Positions 1 through 5,175 of a stretch of DNA of 7,761 nucleotides are shown piece by piece (positions within the stretch are counted from its first letter, which is position 1; every line of letters starts with the position of its first letter). Origin of the DNA: Synechococcaceae bacterium WBB_10_009. Its GTDB lineage: Bacteria; Cyanobacteriota; Cyanobacteriia; PCC-6307; Cyanobiaceae. A program made the position numbers and the translations under genes. The stretch covers positions 1-7,761 of the forward strand of contig RHBP01000077.1 of assembly GCA_010030955.1 (NCBI GenBank), given 5' to 3'. The notes under the pieces are model-generated. The model made no database searches. It saw only the letters and a program-made list of their open reading frames with translations, and was not told the origin of the DNA.

Positions 1-870
1 GGCCCGTGCGGCCCCTTCGCTGAACACCACCAGCAGCATGGGCGGCTGCCCCTCGGCCTCCACGTAGGCCGCATCGTGGCGGGCCTGGCTCATCCAGCCC
101 GCCTTGCTCCACAGCCGTGCCCCCGCCGGCAGGCCCTCCCCCAGAAAGCCATCCACCTGGTTTTCCGGATCGGCCGCCCGCTGATCCGCATCGAGGCTGC
201 GGGCCAGCAGCCCCTGCATGCGCGTGCAGGCTTGGGGGGAGAGGATGCCGCCGGCGATCACGGCGTGCAGCAGGCGCGCCACCGCGTCGCTGCTGAGGCG
301 GTTGCGGTTGCCGCCGCCCTCCCCATAAAACTGCCGTTCGCGCCCGTAGGGGCCATCGCCCCAGGTTTTCTGGCAGGCGTTGCAGCCCTCCCATTCCGGC
401 CAGCCCAGCTCCGCCAGCCAGCGGTTCACCAGCTGCCGGCGCGCGCCCCAGGTCCCCAGGGCCTCCGGCGCCAGCTCCGGCCCGCTGGTGGTGCCGGTGA
501 GCAGGTCGAGCACTAGGCCGGTGGCATCGTTGCTGGAGTCGCGGACCATGTCCGCCAGGGCGCGGCGCAGCTCGGGGGTGTCGTCGATCAGCTGGCGCTG
601 CAGCCAGGCCTCCGCCGCCACCAGATACACCAGCTTCACCACGCTGGCGGGGTAGCGGGGGCGTTCCCCATGCCAGCTGGCCCCCAGGGGCCGCTGCCCC
701 CAGAAGGCGGCGCTGTCGCTGGCGGCGGCGCTCTGCAGCAGCGAGCGGTCGTAGCGCAGCCAGGTGATCGAGAGCTCCTGCTCCAGCTCCGGGCGCCCTT
801 CGGCCTGCAGCTGGGCCACCACGCTCTGCAGCCGCTGGGCCATCGCCCCATCCGGGCAGTAGAACGCCAT
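1..870 (-). CDS. Class A beta-lactamase-like serine hydrolase (C-terminus beyond window)
   Basis: The visible 290 codons give a protein of the beta-lactamase/transpeptidase fold family. An SxxK motif (PASVVKL, Ser76 and Lys79) supplies the nucleophile and general base. The second motif is SSN at 112-114 in place of SDN, followed by the usual helix. The third motif is KAG (Lys256-Gly258) in place of KTG, followed by beta-strand residues MLLVVFSEG. A CxxC pair (Cys163, Cys166) lies between motifs two and three. I cannot recognise the Glu166 region (ExxLN) needed for beta-lactam deacylation, so a D-Ala peptidase, esterase or other acyl-serine hydrolase is as likely as a true beta-lactamase. The ATG at 868-870 is the first possible start, because an in-frame TGA lies two codons upstream; Met10 at 843 is an alternative. 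There is no signal peptide, which is odd for a wall enzyme. The gene is divergent from an NlpC/P60 endopeptidase. The family call is strong; the reaction is uncertain. Confidence 0.8.
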   Translation of the reverse strand, partial: MAFYCPDGAMAQRLQSVVAQLQAEGRPELEQELSITWLRYDRSLLQSAAASDSAAFWGQRPLGASWHGERPRYPASVVKLVYLVAAEAWLQRQLIDDTPELRRALADMVRDSSNDATGLVLDLLTGTTSGPELAPEALGTWGARRQLVNRWLAELGWPEWEGCNACQKTWGDGPYGRERQFYGEGGGNRNRLSSDAVARLLHAVIAGGILSPQACTRMQGLLARSLDADQRAADPENQVDGFLGEGLPAGARLWSKAGWMSQARHDAAYVEAEGQPPMLLVVFSEGAARA

Positions 871-878
871 CGCCGCTC

Positions 879-884
879 AGGAGG
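879..884 (+). promoter_or_regulatory. Shine-Dalgarno AGGAGG, unusually close to the start codon
   Basis: A perfect AGGAGG lies only 2 nt before the ATG at 887, tighter than the usual 5-9 nt. Two readings are possible: the ATG is used with poor spacing, or the true start is the TTG at 905, which would leave a longer than ideal spacing of 20 nt. A second weak purine run (GGGGAG, 889-894) would serve the TTG better. Confidence 0.4.
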
Positions 885-886
885 TC

Positions 887-1639
887 ATGGGGAGATTAGG
901 CAGGTTGGCCGAGGGCACCCCCGTGGCCCTGGAGTTGCTGAGCAGCGGCAGTTGCTGGCGCCTGGATGCCCCCCTCGATCTGCACAGCCACTGGCGGGGG
1001 CCCGGTTTGGCCACCCAGGCGGCCGCGGGCCGATGCCTGCAGGTGCTGGAGCCCCCCACCGGCAGCGTCGCCCGCCTGCGGGTGCGGCTGCTGGAGGACG
1101 GCTACCCCGGCTGGGTGGACCCTCAACGGCTGCTCGGCCATGCCCGCGCCACGGCCCGCCAACGGCCGCCGCTGCTGCCGGAGGCCCAGATCCGCGCCGC
1201 CCTGCCGGCGGTGCTCGCGTTCGCCGAGCGGGCGCGGCAGCGGCCCAACCGCTACCTCTGGGGCGGCACCCTGGGCCCGGATTTCGATTGCTCCGGCCTG
1301 ATCCAGGCGGCCTACGCCAGTGCCGGCATCTGGATCCCCCGTGACGCCTACCAGCAGGAGCGCTTCTGCCAGCCGGTGGCGGTGGCACCGGGTTGTTACG
1401 GCCTGCTGCGGCCCGGGGATCTGATCTTCTTCGGCCGCCCCCAGCGCTGCACCCACGTGGGGCTTTACCTGGGGGCCGGCCGCTACCTGCACAGCTCCGG
1501 CCAGCAGCACGGCCGCGATGGCCTGGGCATCGATGGCCTCGATCCCCAGCTGCAGGATCCTGTGAGTGCCCATTACCGCGGCGAGCTGCGGGGGGCCGGG
1601 CGGGTGGTGCGCTGCCACGACGGCACGACCCTCGCCTAG
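887..1639 (+). CDS. SH3b-NlpC/P60 peptidoglycan endopeptidase
   Basis: A 250-residue protein with two parts. Residues ~8-90 look like a bacterial SH3-type domain (ending in GYPGWVDPQRLL), and residues ~105-245 form an NlpC/P60 papain-like domain. Catalytic Cys135 sits in FDCSGL, His190 in THVGLYLG, and a third polar residue, His202, in YLHSSG. The RYLWGG motif precedes the cysteine and LRPGDLIFF lies between Cys and His. This domain order matches the cyanobacterial gamma-D-glutamyl-L-diamino acid endopeptidases that cut peptidoglycan stem peptides. No signal peptide is visible, as in several cyanobacterial homologues, so a role in recycling muropeptides is possible. The start at 887 is supported by AGGAGG but with very short spacing; TTG at 905 is an alternative. 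The gene is followed 26 nt later by a glycosyltransferase on the same strand. Confidence 0.88.
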   Translation: MGRLGRLAEGTPVALELLSSGSCWRLDAPLDLHSHWRGPGLATQAAAGRCLQVLEPPTGSVARLRVRLLEDGYPGWVDPQRLLGHARATARQRPPLLPEAQIRAALPAVLAFAERARQRPNRYLWGGTLGPDFDCSGLIQAAYASAGIWIPRDAYQQERFCQPVAVAPGCYGLLRPGDLIFFGRPQRCTHVGLYLGAGRYLHSSGQQHGRDGLGIDGLDPQLQDPVSAHYRGELRGAGRVVRCHDGTTLA

Positions 1640-1665
1640 GTTCCTGCCACCGGCGCGCACCCGCG

Positions 1666-2637
1666 ATGGGCCCTGAGCTGCCACCCGAGCTGTCCATCGT
1701 GGTGCCGCTCTACAACGAGGCCGAGAGCCTGCCGCCCCTGGTGGAGCAGCTGCTCGATGCGCTGCGGCCCCTGGGTCGCCCGTTTGAGCTGGTGCTGGTG
1801 GACGACGGCTCCAGCGATGGCACCGCCGCCGTGCTGCGCCAGTTGGCGGCCCAAACGCCGGAGCTGGTGGCGGTGCTGCTGCGGCGCAACTACGGCCAGA
1901 CCCCGGCCATGGCGGCGGGGTTTGACGCCAGCCGCGGCGCCGTGATCGTGACCCTCGATGGCGACCTGCAGAACGACCCGGCCGACATTCCGCTGCTGCT
2001 GGAGCAGCTCGAGCAGGGCTACGACCTGGTGAGCGGTTGGCGCCACCGGCGCCAGGACCCGGCCATGAGCCGCAAGCTGCCCAGCCGGCTGGCCAACCGC
2101 CTGATCGCCCGCGTCACGGGGGTGCGCCTGCACGACTACGGCTGCTCGCTCAAGGCCTACCGCCGCGAGCTGGTGGAGGACATGAACCTCTACGGCGAGC
2201 TGCACCGCTTCCTGCCGGCCCTGGCCTTCATCGAGGGCGCCCGCATCAGTGAGGTGAAGGTGAACCACAGGGCCCGCAGCTACGGCAGCAGCAAGTACGG
2301 CATCGACCGCACCTTCCGCGTGCTGATGGATCTGCTCACCGTGTGGTTCATGAAGCGCTTCCTCACCCGGCCGATGTATGTGTTCGGCTTCGGTGGGCTG
2401 CTGGCGGTGGCCGTGGGGGTGGTGCTGAGCCTCTACCTGCTGGGCCTCAAGGTGCAGGGGTTCGACATCGGCAGCCGGCCGCTGTTGATGGTGGCGGTGC
2501 TGGCGCTGATCTGCGGGGTGCAGCTGTTTTGTTTCGGCCTGTTGGCGGAGCTGCAGATGCGCACCTACCACGAAAGCCAGGGCCGCCCCATCTACCGGGT
2601 GCGGGACACGTTGCGGGGAGGTTTGGCCGCCGGCTGA
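1666..2637 (+). CDS. GT2 glycosyltransferase with two C-terminal membrane helices (polyprenyl-phosphate sugar synthase type)
   Basis: A 323-residue protein of the GtrB/ArnC/DPM1-like GT2 group, which moves a sugar from a nucleotide donor to a polyprenyl phosphate at the cytoplasmic face of the membrane. The GT-A domain starts at residue ~9 (SIVVPLYNEAESL), has VDDGSSDGT (Asp46-Asp47) for nucleotide binding, and carries the metal-binding DGD at 98-100 in LDGDLQNDP. The acceptor-side motif HRFLPAL (His180) and the later YGSSKYG are typical of this group. Two hydrophobic helices follow at ~237-261 and ~273-297, the arrangement seen in GtrB. I chose the ATG at 1666 because homology begins immediately after it; the frame is open further upstream but overlaps the NlpC/P60 gene. 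No clear ribosome site is present. Donor sugar unknown. The 3' end overlaps an opposing gene by 46 bp. Confidence 0.9.
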   Translation: MGPELPPELSIVVPLYNEAESLPPLVEQLLDALRPLGRPFELVLVDDGSSDGTAAVLRQLAAQTPELVAVLLRRNYGQTPAMAAGFDASRGAVIVTLDGDLQNDPADIPLLLEQLEQGYDLVSGWRHRRQDPAMSRKLPSRLANRLIARVTGVRLHDYGCSLKAYRRELVEDMNLYGELHRFLPALAFIEGARISEVKVNHRARSYGSSKYGIDRTFRVLMDLLTVWFMKRFLTRPMYVFGFGGLLAVAVGVVLSLYLLGLKVQGFDIGSRPLLMVAVLALICGVQLFCFGLLAELQMRTYHESQGRPIYRVRDTLRGGLAAG

Positions 2638-3095
2638 GCCGCGCCTGGCCCTGCGGCCGTGCTGCGGCCGCGGAAGCGGTCCATGGCGGCGGCGGCCAGG
2701 CGGCTCACCTGGGGGTCGGCGTCCCGCAGGCCGCGCTGAATCAGCGGCAGCGCGGCCCGGTGCCCCCAGGCGCCGCAGCTGGCCATGGCCCATTGGCGCT
2801 CGCGACCGCCCGCCTGGAACTGCCGTTCCAGCTGCAGCAGCAGCGCGCGGCGGCCGCGCAGGTCGGCGGCGGCCGGCCATGGGTGGCGCGGCGCCGCGGC
2901 GGCATCGCTGGCGGCCCCCGGTGAGCTGCCGCCATCGCCCCCCGCAGCGCCCTGCACCAGGGTCATCTGGCTGCGGTTGAGGGCGGCGATGGCGCTGGTG
3001 TCGGTGGAGCGCAGGATCGTGGTGCGGGGCCGCCCCAGCAGCCAGAGCACGGCGATCACGGCGGCGATGGCGGCTCCGGAGAGGGCCTGGTTCAT
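2592..3095 (-). CDS. Membrane-anchored HEAT-repeat protein, function unknown
   Basis: A 167-residue protein. Residues ~5-21 form one hydrophobic helix, probably an uncleaved anchor. Residues ~46-76 are a low-complexity Gly/Ala/Ser/Pro linker. Residues ~80-145 fit two HEAT-like helical hairpins (RRALLLQLERQF; ERQWAMASCGAWGHRAALPLIQRGLRD; DPQVSRLAAAAMDRF). HEAT repeats bind proteins, and in cyanobacteria they occur in bilin lyases and assembly factors, but nothing here identifies a partner. The last ~25 residues are Ala/Pro/Arg-rich and look disordered; the final 46 bp lie antisense to the glycosyltransferase gene. The ATG at 3093-3095 directly precedes the anchor. The gene is divergent from psaI with 109 bp between starts, so the two may share a control region. 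Real gene likely; function open. Confidence 0.72.
   Translation of the reverse strand: MNQALSGAAIAAVIAVLWLLGRPRTTILRSTDTSAIAALNRSQMTLVQGAAGGDGGSSPGAASDAAAAPRHPWPAAADLRGRRALLLQLERQFQAGGRERQWAMASCGAWGHRAALPLIQRGLRDADPQVSRLAAAAMDRFRGRSTAAGPGAAQPAAKPPRNVSRTR
2653..2671 (+). other. GC-rich hairpin 15 nt after the GT2 stop codon
   Basis: A perfect inverted repeat, GCGGCCG with a 5-nt loop then CGGCCGC, lies just past the GT2 stop. No T tract follows, so it is not a canonical intrinsic terminator, but it could stabilise the 3' end of the plus-strand message. It sits inside the opposing HEAT gene, in the codons for its Ala/Gly-rich tail, so chance GC-rich coding is a fair alternative. Confidence 0.3.
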
Positions 3096-3204
3096 GGCTG
3101 CTGGGGCTGCGGGTCTGAACTTTTATGTCGCCCCTTTCGCTGCCCAACGGCAGCTTCAGAAGCGCTCCTTACAGTGCCGACGGTAGCTGTATTGGCCCAC
3201 GCTG
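3096..3204. promoter_or_regulatory. Divergent intergenic region with probable psaI-psaL promoter
   Basis: These 109 bp separate the divergent starts of the HEAT protein and psaI. An AT-richer patch lies at 3117-3128. A -10-like TACAGT occurs at 3170-3175, placing a possible transcription start near 3182 and leaving a leader of about 20 nt. No convincing -35 hexamer sits 17 bp upstream. CTTACAGT (3168-3175) also resembles one half of the HLR1 site bound by RpaB in cyanobacterial photosystem I promoters, but the second half-site is not recognisable. No Shine-Dalgarno precedes psaI. Confidence 0.4.
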
Positions 3205-3321
3205 ATGACCGGAGATTTCGTCGCCGCCTGGATGCCCTCGGTGTTCGTGCCCCTTGTCGGGATCATGGGTCCTGCGGTGGCCATGGCCCTGCTGTTCAAC
3301 GTGATCGAAGCCCGCGATTGA
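3205..3321 (+). CDS. psaI: Photosystem I reaction centre subunit VIII (PsaI)
   Basis: A 38-residue protein, the usual size for PsaI. It has a short polar start (MTGDFVAAW), one membrane helix at about 11-33 (beginning PSVFVPLVG and including GPAVAMALLFN) and the typical acidic end VIEARD. The pattern of Pro near the helix start, Met-Gly-Pro in the middle and a LLF-x-x-IE ending matches the family. PsaI is a single-span thylakoid subunit at the trimer interface that packs against PsaL and helps hold it. psaL follows 70 nt downstream on the same strand, consistent with co-transcription. The start is the first ATG of the frame and gives the standard N-terminus. No Shine-Dalgarno is visible, which is common for cyanobacterial photosynthesis genes. 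Confidence 0.93.
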   Translation: MTGDFVAAWMPSVFVPLVGIMGPAVAMALLFNVIEARD

Positions 3322-3334
3322 GCTCCTGAGGAGC
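3322..3334 (+). other. Small hairpin directly after the psaI stop
   Basis: GCTCC, a 3-nt loop TGA, then GGAGC forms a perfect 5-bp stem starting at the base after the psaI stop. No T run follows at once, so a terminator is unlikely. It could protect the 3' end of a processed psaI message or tune the psaI:psaL ratio. It is short and could be chance. Confidence 0.3.
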
Positions 3335-3391
3335 CCACGCCCGTTTCGTTTCAGCCATCCCTTTTCCCTGGCCATCCATCCCCTCTGACCG

Positions 3392-3883
3392 ATGACCGTG
3401 ACCCCCGTCGCCGACCCCTGCGTCGGCAATCTGGCCACCCCCGTTAACAGCAGCTACTTCACGCGCGCCTTCCTCAACGCGCTGCCCGCCTACCGCCCGG
3501 CCCTCTCCCCCAACCGCCGCGGCCTGGAAGTGGGCATGGCCCACGGCTTCTTCCTCTACGGCCCCTTTGCCATCTGCGGCCCCCTGCGCGCCACCGATTA
3601 CGCCAGCACCGCTGGCCTGCTGGCGGCCGTGGGTCTGGTGTCAATCCTCACCGTGTGCCTGTCGATCTACGGCACCGCCGGCCTCGGTCCCAACGTGCAG
3701 CCCGCCGACGCCACCATCGACAATCCCCCCGCCGACCTGTTCACCAAGGCCGGTTGGGCTGAGTTCGCCAGCGGTTTCTGGCTGGGTGGCTGCGGCGGCG
3801 CCGCCTTCGCCTGGTTCCTGGCCGGCACCACCATCGTGGCTCCCCTGGTGAAGATCGCCGGCGGCGTTTGGAGCGTCGGCTGA
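3392..3883 (+). CDS. psaL: Photosystem I reaction centre subunit XI (PsaL)
   Basis: A 163-residue protein, within the normal range for cyanobacterial PsaL. The N-terminal part has GNLATPVNSSYFTRAFLNALPAYR, summarised here as GNLATPVNS and the later LPAYRPALSP, both family hallmarks. NRRGLEVGMAHG follows, with Glu46 and His51 in the positions that bind chlorophyll. Three hydrophobic stretches lie at ~47-64, ~74-94 and ~128-152. The protein is a thylakoid membrane subunit of photosystem I and forms the core of the trimer contact, so trimeric photosystem I is expected. The short hydrophobic end (PLVKIAGGVWSVG) is consistent with a trimer-forming type. The ATG at 3392 gives the standard N-terminus. 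It is the second gene of a psaI-psaL unit ended by a strong terminator 17 nt after the stop. Confidence 0.97.
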   Translation: MTVTPVADPCVGNLATPVNSSYFTRAFLNALPAYRPALSPNRRGLEVGMAHGFFLYGPFAICGPLRATDYASTAGLLAAVGLVSILTVCLSIYGTAGLGPNVQPADATIDNPPADLFTKAGWAEFASGFWLGGCGGAAFAWFLAGTTIVAPLVKIAGGVWSVG

Positions 3884-3899
3884 GACCAGCCCGCTGAGC

Positions 3900-3924
3900 A
3901 ACCCCGCCCCGGCGGGGTTTTTTG
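3900..3924 (+). terminator. Intrinsic terminator after psaL
   Basis: AACCCCGCC pairs perfectly with GGCGGGGTT around a minimal CC loop (4 nt if the last pair opens), and is followed directly by a run of six T. This is a textbook Rho-independent terminator 17 nt after the psaL stop and should end the psaI-psaL transcript. Confidence 0.93.
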
Positions 3925-3972
3925 TTGGCCGGCCGCGCTCGCCCGCGGGCGCCGGGCCCTGGTCAATCCCGG

Positions 3973-3978
3973 TAGCAT
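3973..3978 (+). promoter_or_regulatory. Possible -10 element (TAGCAT) of a short transcript
   Basis: TAGCAT stands in a slightly AT-richer patch just past the psaL terminator and fits the loose -10 style seen in high-GC picocyanobacteria. It would start transcription near 3985. No -35 element is convincing; GGTCAA at 3961 is too close. The call rests mainly on its position before a string of hairpins and a terminator-like end. Confidence 0.3.
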
Positions 3979-4067
3979 CAAGGGGTTCCGTCAGCAGTGG
4001 AGTGGTGCAGCAGGGCCCCCGGGCCGCCGCCGCACCGAACGCTTCGCCGGCTGGCAATCATCCCCAC

Positions 4068-4076
4068 AGGAGGAGG
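4068..4076 (+). promoter_or_regulatory. Extended Shine-Dalgarno AGGAGGAGG before a 17-codon frame
   Basis: AGGAGGAGG lies 5 nt before the GTG at 4082, an ideal spacing and one of the strongest ribosome-site matches in the window. No long gene follows it on this strand, which is what draws attention to the micro-ORF. Confidence 0.35.
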
Positions 4077-4081
4077 TGCCC

Positions 4082-4135
4082 GTGAGTTCCAGTTGTTCCA
4101 AGCAGGGTCTGCTGATCGCGGAGAACGCCGGCTGA
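4082..4135 (+). CDS. Possible micropeptide, 17 residues, GTG start
   Basis: The frame reads (M)SSSCSKQGLLIAENAG and ends at TGA. Support comes only from the near-ideal AGGAGGAGG site upstream. The Ser/Cys-rich start could suggest a leader peptide, but no plus-strand gene follows for it to regulate. The reading frame is in phase with psaL and stays open all the way back to the psaL stop without an ATG, which is what GC-rich noncoding DNA often does. I do not recognise the peptide. Confidence 0.2.
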   Translation: MSSSCSKQGLLIAENAG

Positions 4136-4191
4136 TTACGGCGCCTGATTCCTAGATCAATCGGTTCCGCGCCAGAGCGGACCCGGCGAGA

Positions 4192-4228
4192 GCCCCCGGT
4201 CAGCTGTGCTGGCCGGGGGCATCGTTTT
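4192..4228 (+). terminator. Strong GC-rich hairpin with trailing T tract, overlapping the flippase-like gene stop
   Basis: GCCCCCGGTCAGC pairs with GCTGGCCGGGGGC (13 positions, one G-T wobble in RNA) around a TGT loop, followed by ATCGTTTT. On the plus strand this resembles an intrinsic terminator with a 3-nt offset before the T run and would end the putative small RNA. On the minus strand the same hairpin spans the stop codon of the flippase-like gene and has only TCTC after it, so it is a weaker terminator there. Confidence 0.5.
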
Positions 4229-5165
4229 GAGAGCGGCGGCTGAGGTCCGGTTGGCGCATCAGGGCCACCACCCCCAGCAGGCAGGGCAGGGCCAGGGTGC
4301 ACAGCCGCAGCACCAAGGTGGCCGCCAGGGCCTGCGAACGCCCGGCGCCGTAGAGCATGGCCAGGCCAATGGCCGTGGCTTCGCTGGTGCCCAGGCCCGC
4401 CGGCAGCAGCGACACCACCCCCCCCAAGCCCGTGGCGGTGCGGATCACGGCGGCCTGGCGCCAGTCGATCGCCACCCCCAGGGCCCCGTAGAGCCCCACC
4501 AGCAAGCCCGCCTCCAGCAGCCAGCAGGCGCTGGCCAACAGGGTGCCCACCAGCAGCGGCCGCGGCTTCATCAGCTGCCGCATGCGGCCCATGGCCAGCA
4601 GCGCCTCCCGCAGCAGCCGCATCAGCCCCTGCCAGCGCCGGTGCAGCGGCAGGCCATCGAGCCAGCGCTCCAGCCGCTGCAGCACCCGCGGGTGGGTGAG
4701 CAGCCAGCCGCCGGCCCCGAGCACCGCTACGCCCACCAGCGCGGCGCTCCACACCTGCCGCCCCAGCCCCCAGCTGAGCACCAGCAGGGCGCTGGCCAGA
4801 TCCGCCAGCCGCTCCGCCAGGGTGATGCCCACCCCCACGGTGAGCGGAAAGCCGTGGCGCCGCTGCAGCCACAGGCCCCGCAGGGCCTCACCGCCCCGGC
4901 CGGGGGCGGCGATCAGCGCCAGGCCGGCGGCGTAGATGCGGGCGCCGGCCCGCAGGGGCAGCGGGTAGCCCAGCCAGCGCAGATAAAACTGCCAGCGCAG
5001 CAGCAGCAGCAGGTGGCTGCCCAGGCACACCGCCGGCCCCAGCAGCCACCAGATCCAGGGCAGGGCGCGCAGGCTGCTGCCCACCTGCTCGAGCCCGAAG
5101 GCGGTGGTGAGCCCCAGGTAGATCACCAGGGCGGCCACCAGGCCCAGCAGCAGGCGTCGTTGCAT
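4200..5165 (-). CDS. Flippase-like integral membrane protein (LPG synthase TM / UPF0104 family)
   Basis: A 321-residue polytopic protein. Hydrophobic segments lie near 5-24, 37-56, 74-88, 118-134, 138-157, 203-226, 240-258 and 280-303. The family marks are GRGGEALRG (~89-97), an ERLADL motif in a helix (118-123) and LPAGLGTSEA (254-263), where members usually have PGGLG-x-x-E. These are shared by the membrane part of MprF lysyl-phosphatidylglycerol synthase and by YbhN-type proteins; there is no aminoacyl transferase domain, so this is the stand-alone form. Related stand-alone proteins are often found with glycosyltransferases, and a lipid-linked sugar or lipid translocation role is inferred, not shown. 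The start ATG (5163-5165) follows the stop of the methyltransferase-glycosyltransferase gene by 10 nt, so it is the last gene of that operon. The family is clear; the substrate is unknown. Confidence 0.85.
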   Translation of the reverse strand: MQRRLLLGLVAALVIYLGLTTAFGLEQVGSSLRALPWIWWLLGPAVCLGSHLLLLLRWQFYLRWLGYPLPLRAGARIYAAGLALIAAPGRGGEALRGLWLQRRHGFPLTVGVGITLAERLADLASALLVLSWGLGRQVWSAALVGVAVLGAGGWLLTHPRVLQRLERWLDGLPLHRRWQGLMRLLREALLAMGRMRQLMKPRPLLVGTLLASACWLLEAGLLVGLYGALGVAIDWRQAAVIRTATGLGGVVSLLPAGLGTSEATAIGLAMLYGAGRSQALAATLVLRLCTLALPCLLGVVALMRQPDLSRRSQNDAPGQHS

Positions 5166-5175
5166 CAGGGCTGGA

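Larger units (their letters stand above)
3985..4228 (+). ncRNA. Putative structured small RNA between psaL and the flippase-like gene
   Basis: No conventional gene fits the 275 bp between the psaL terminator and the end of the opposing membrane-protein gene. On the plus strand I can draw successive hairpins: GGTGC/GCACC (4004-4008 with 4032-4036) enclosing GGCCC/GGGCC; AGCAG/CTGCT (4101-4113); GGCGC/GCGCC (4140-4173) enclosing CTGATT/AATCGG; and a terminator-like stem at 4192-4220. A possible -10 lies at 3973. I do not recognise a known cyanobacterial RNA (not tRNA, tmRNA, SRP RNA or RNase P RNA). GC-rich DNA folds readily, so without conservation data this remains a hypothesis. A short translated frame at 4082-4135 lies inside it. 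Confidence 0.3.

Noticed and set aside
885..1697. Long minus-strand open frames opposite the NlpC/P60 gene
   Set aside because: Arg/Pro/Gly/Ala-rich translations with no family motifs; they mirror the GC-rich codon use of the real plus-strand gene, which has a full catalytic set.
1636..3147. 503-codon minus-strand open frame opposite the GT2 gene
   Set aside because: His/Gln/Arg-rich shadow of a strongly conserved glycosyltransferase; no recognisable domain.
3641..4057. Minus-strand open frames across psaL and its terminator
   Set aside because: Antisense shadows of psaL that run through the terminator hairpin; no motif and no ribosome site.
3884..4135. psaL frame stays open after its stop, suggesting a read-through extension
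   Set aside because: The frame would run through an intrinsic terminator, has no ATG, and PsaL already has normal length and C-terminus at 3883.
3925..4199. tRNA, tmRNA (including the two-piece form), SRP RNA or RNase P RNA in the gap
   Set aside because: No T-arm consensus, no CCA-ended acceptor pair, no tag-like coding sequence, and no GGAAGCA-type SRP loop found.
3991..4872. 293-codon minus-strand frame overlapping the flippase-like gene
   Set aside because: Ala/Gly-rich out-of-frame reading of the membrane-protein gene, whose own frame has family motifs and membrane helices.
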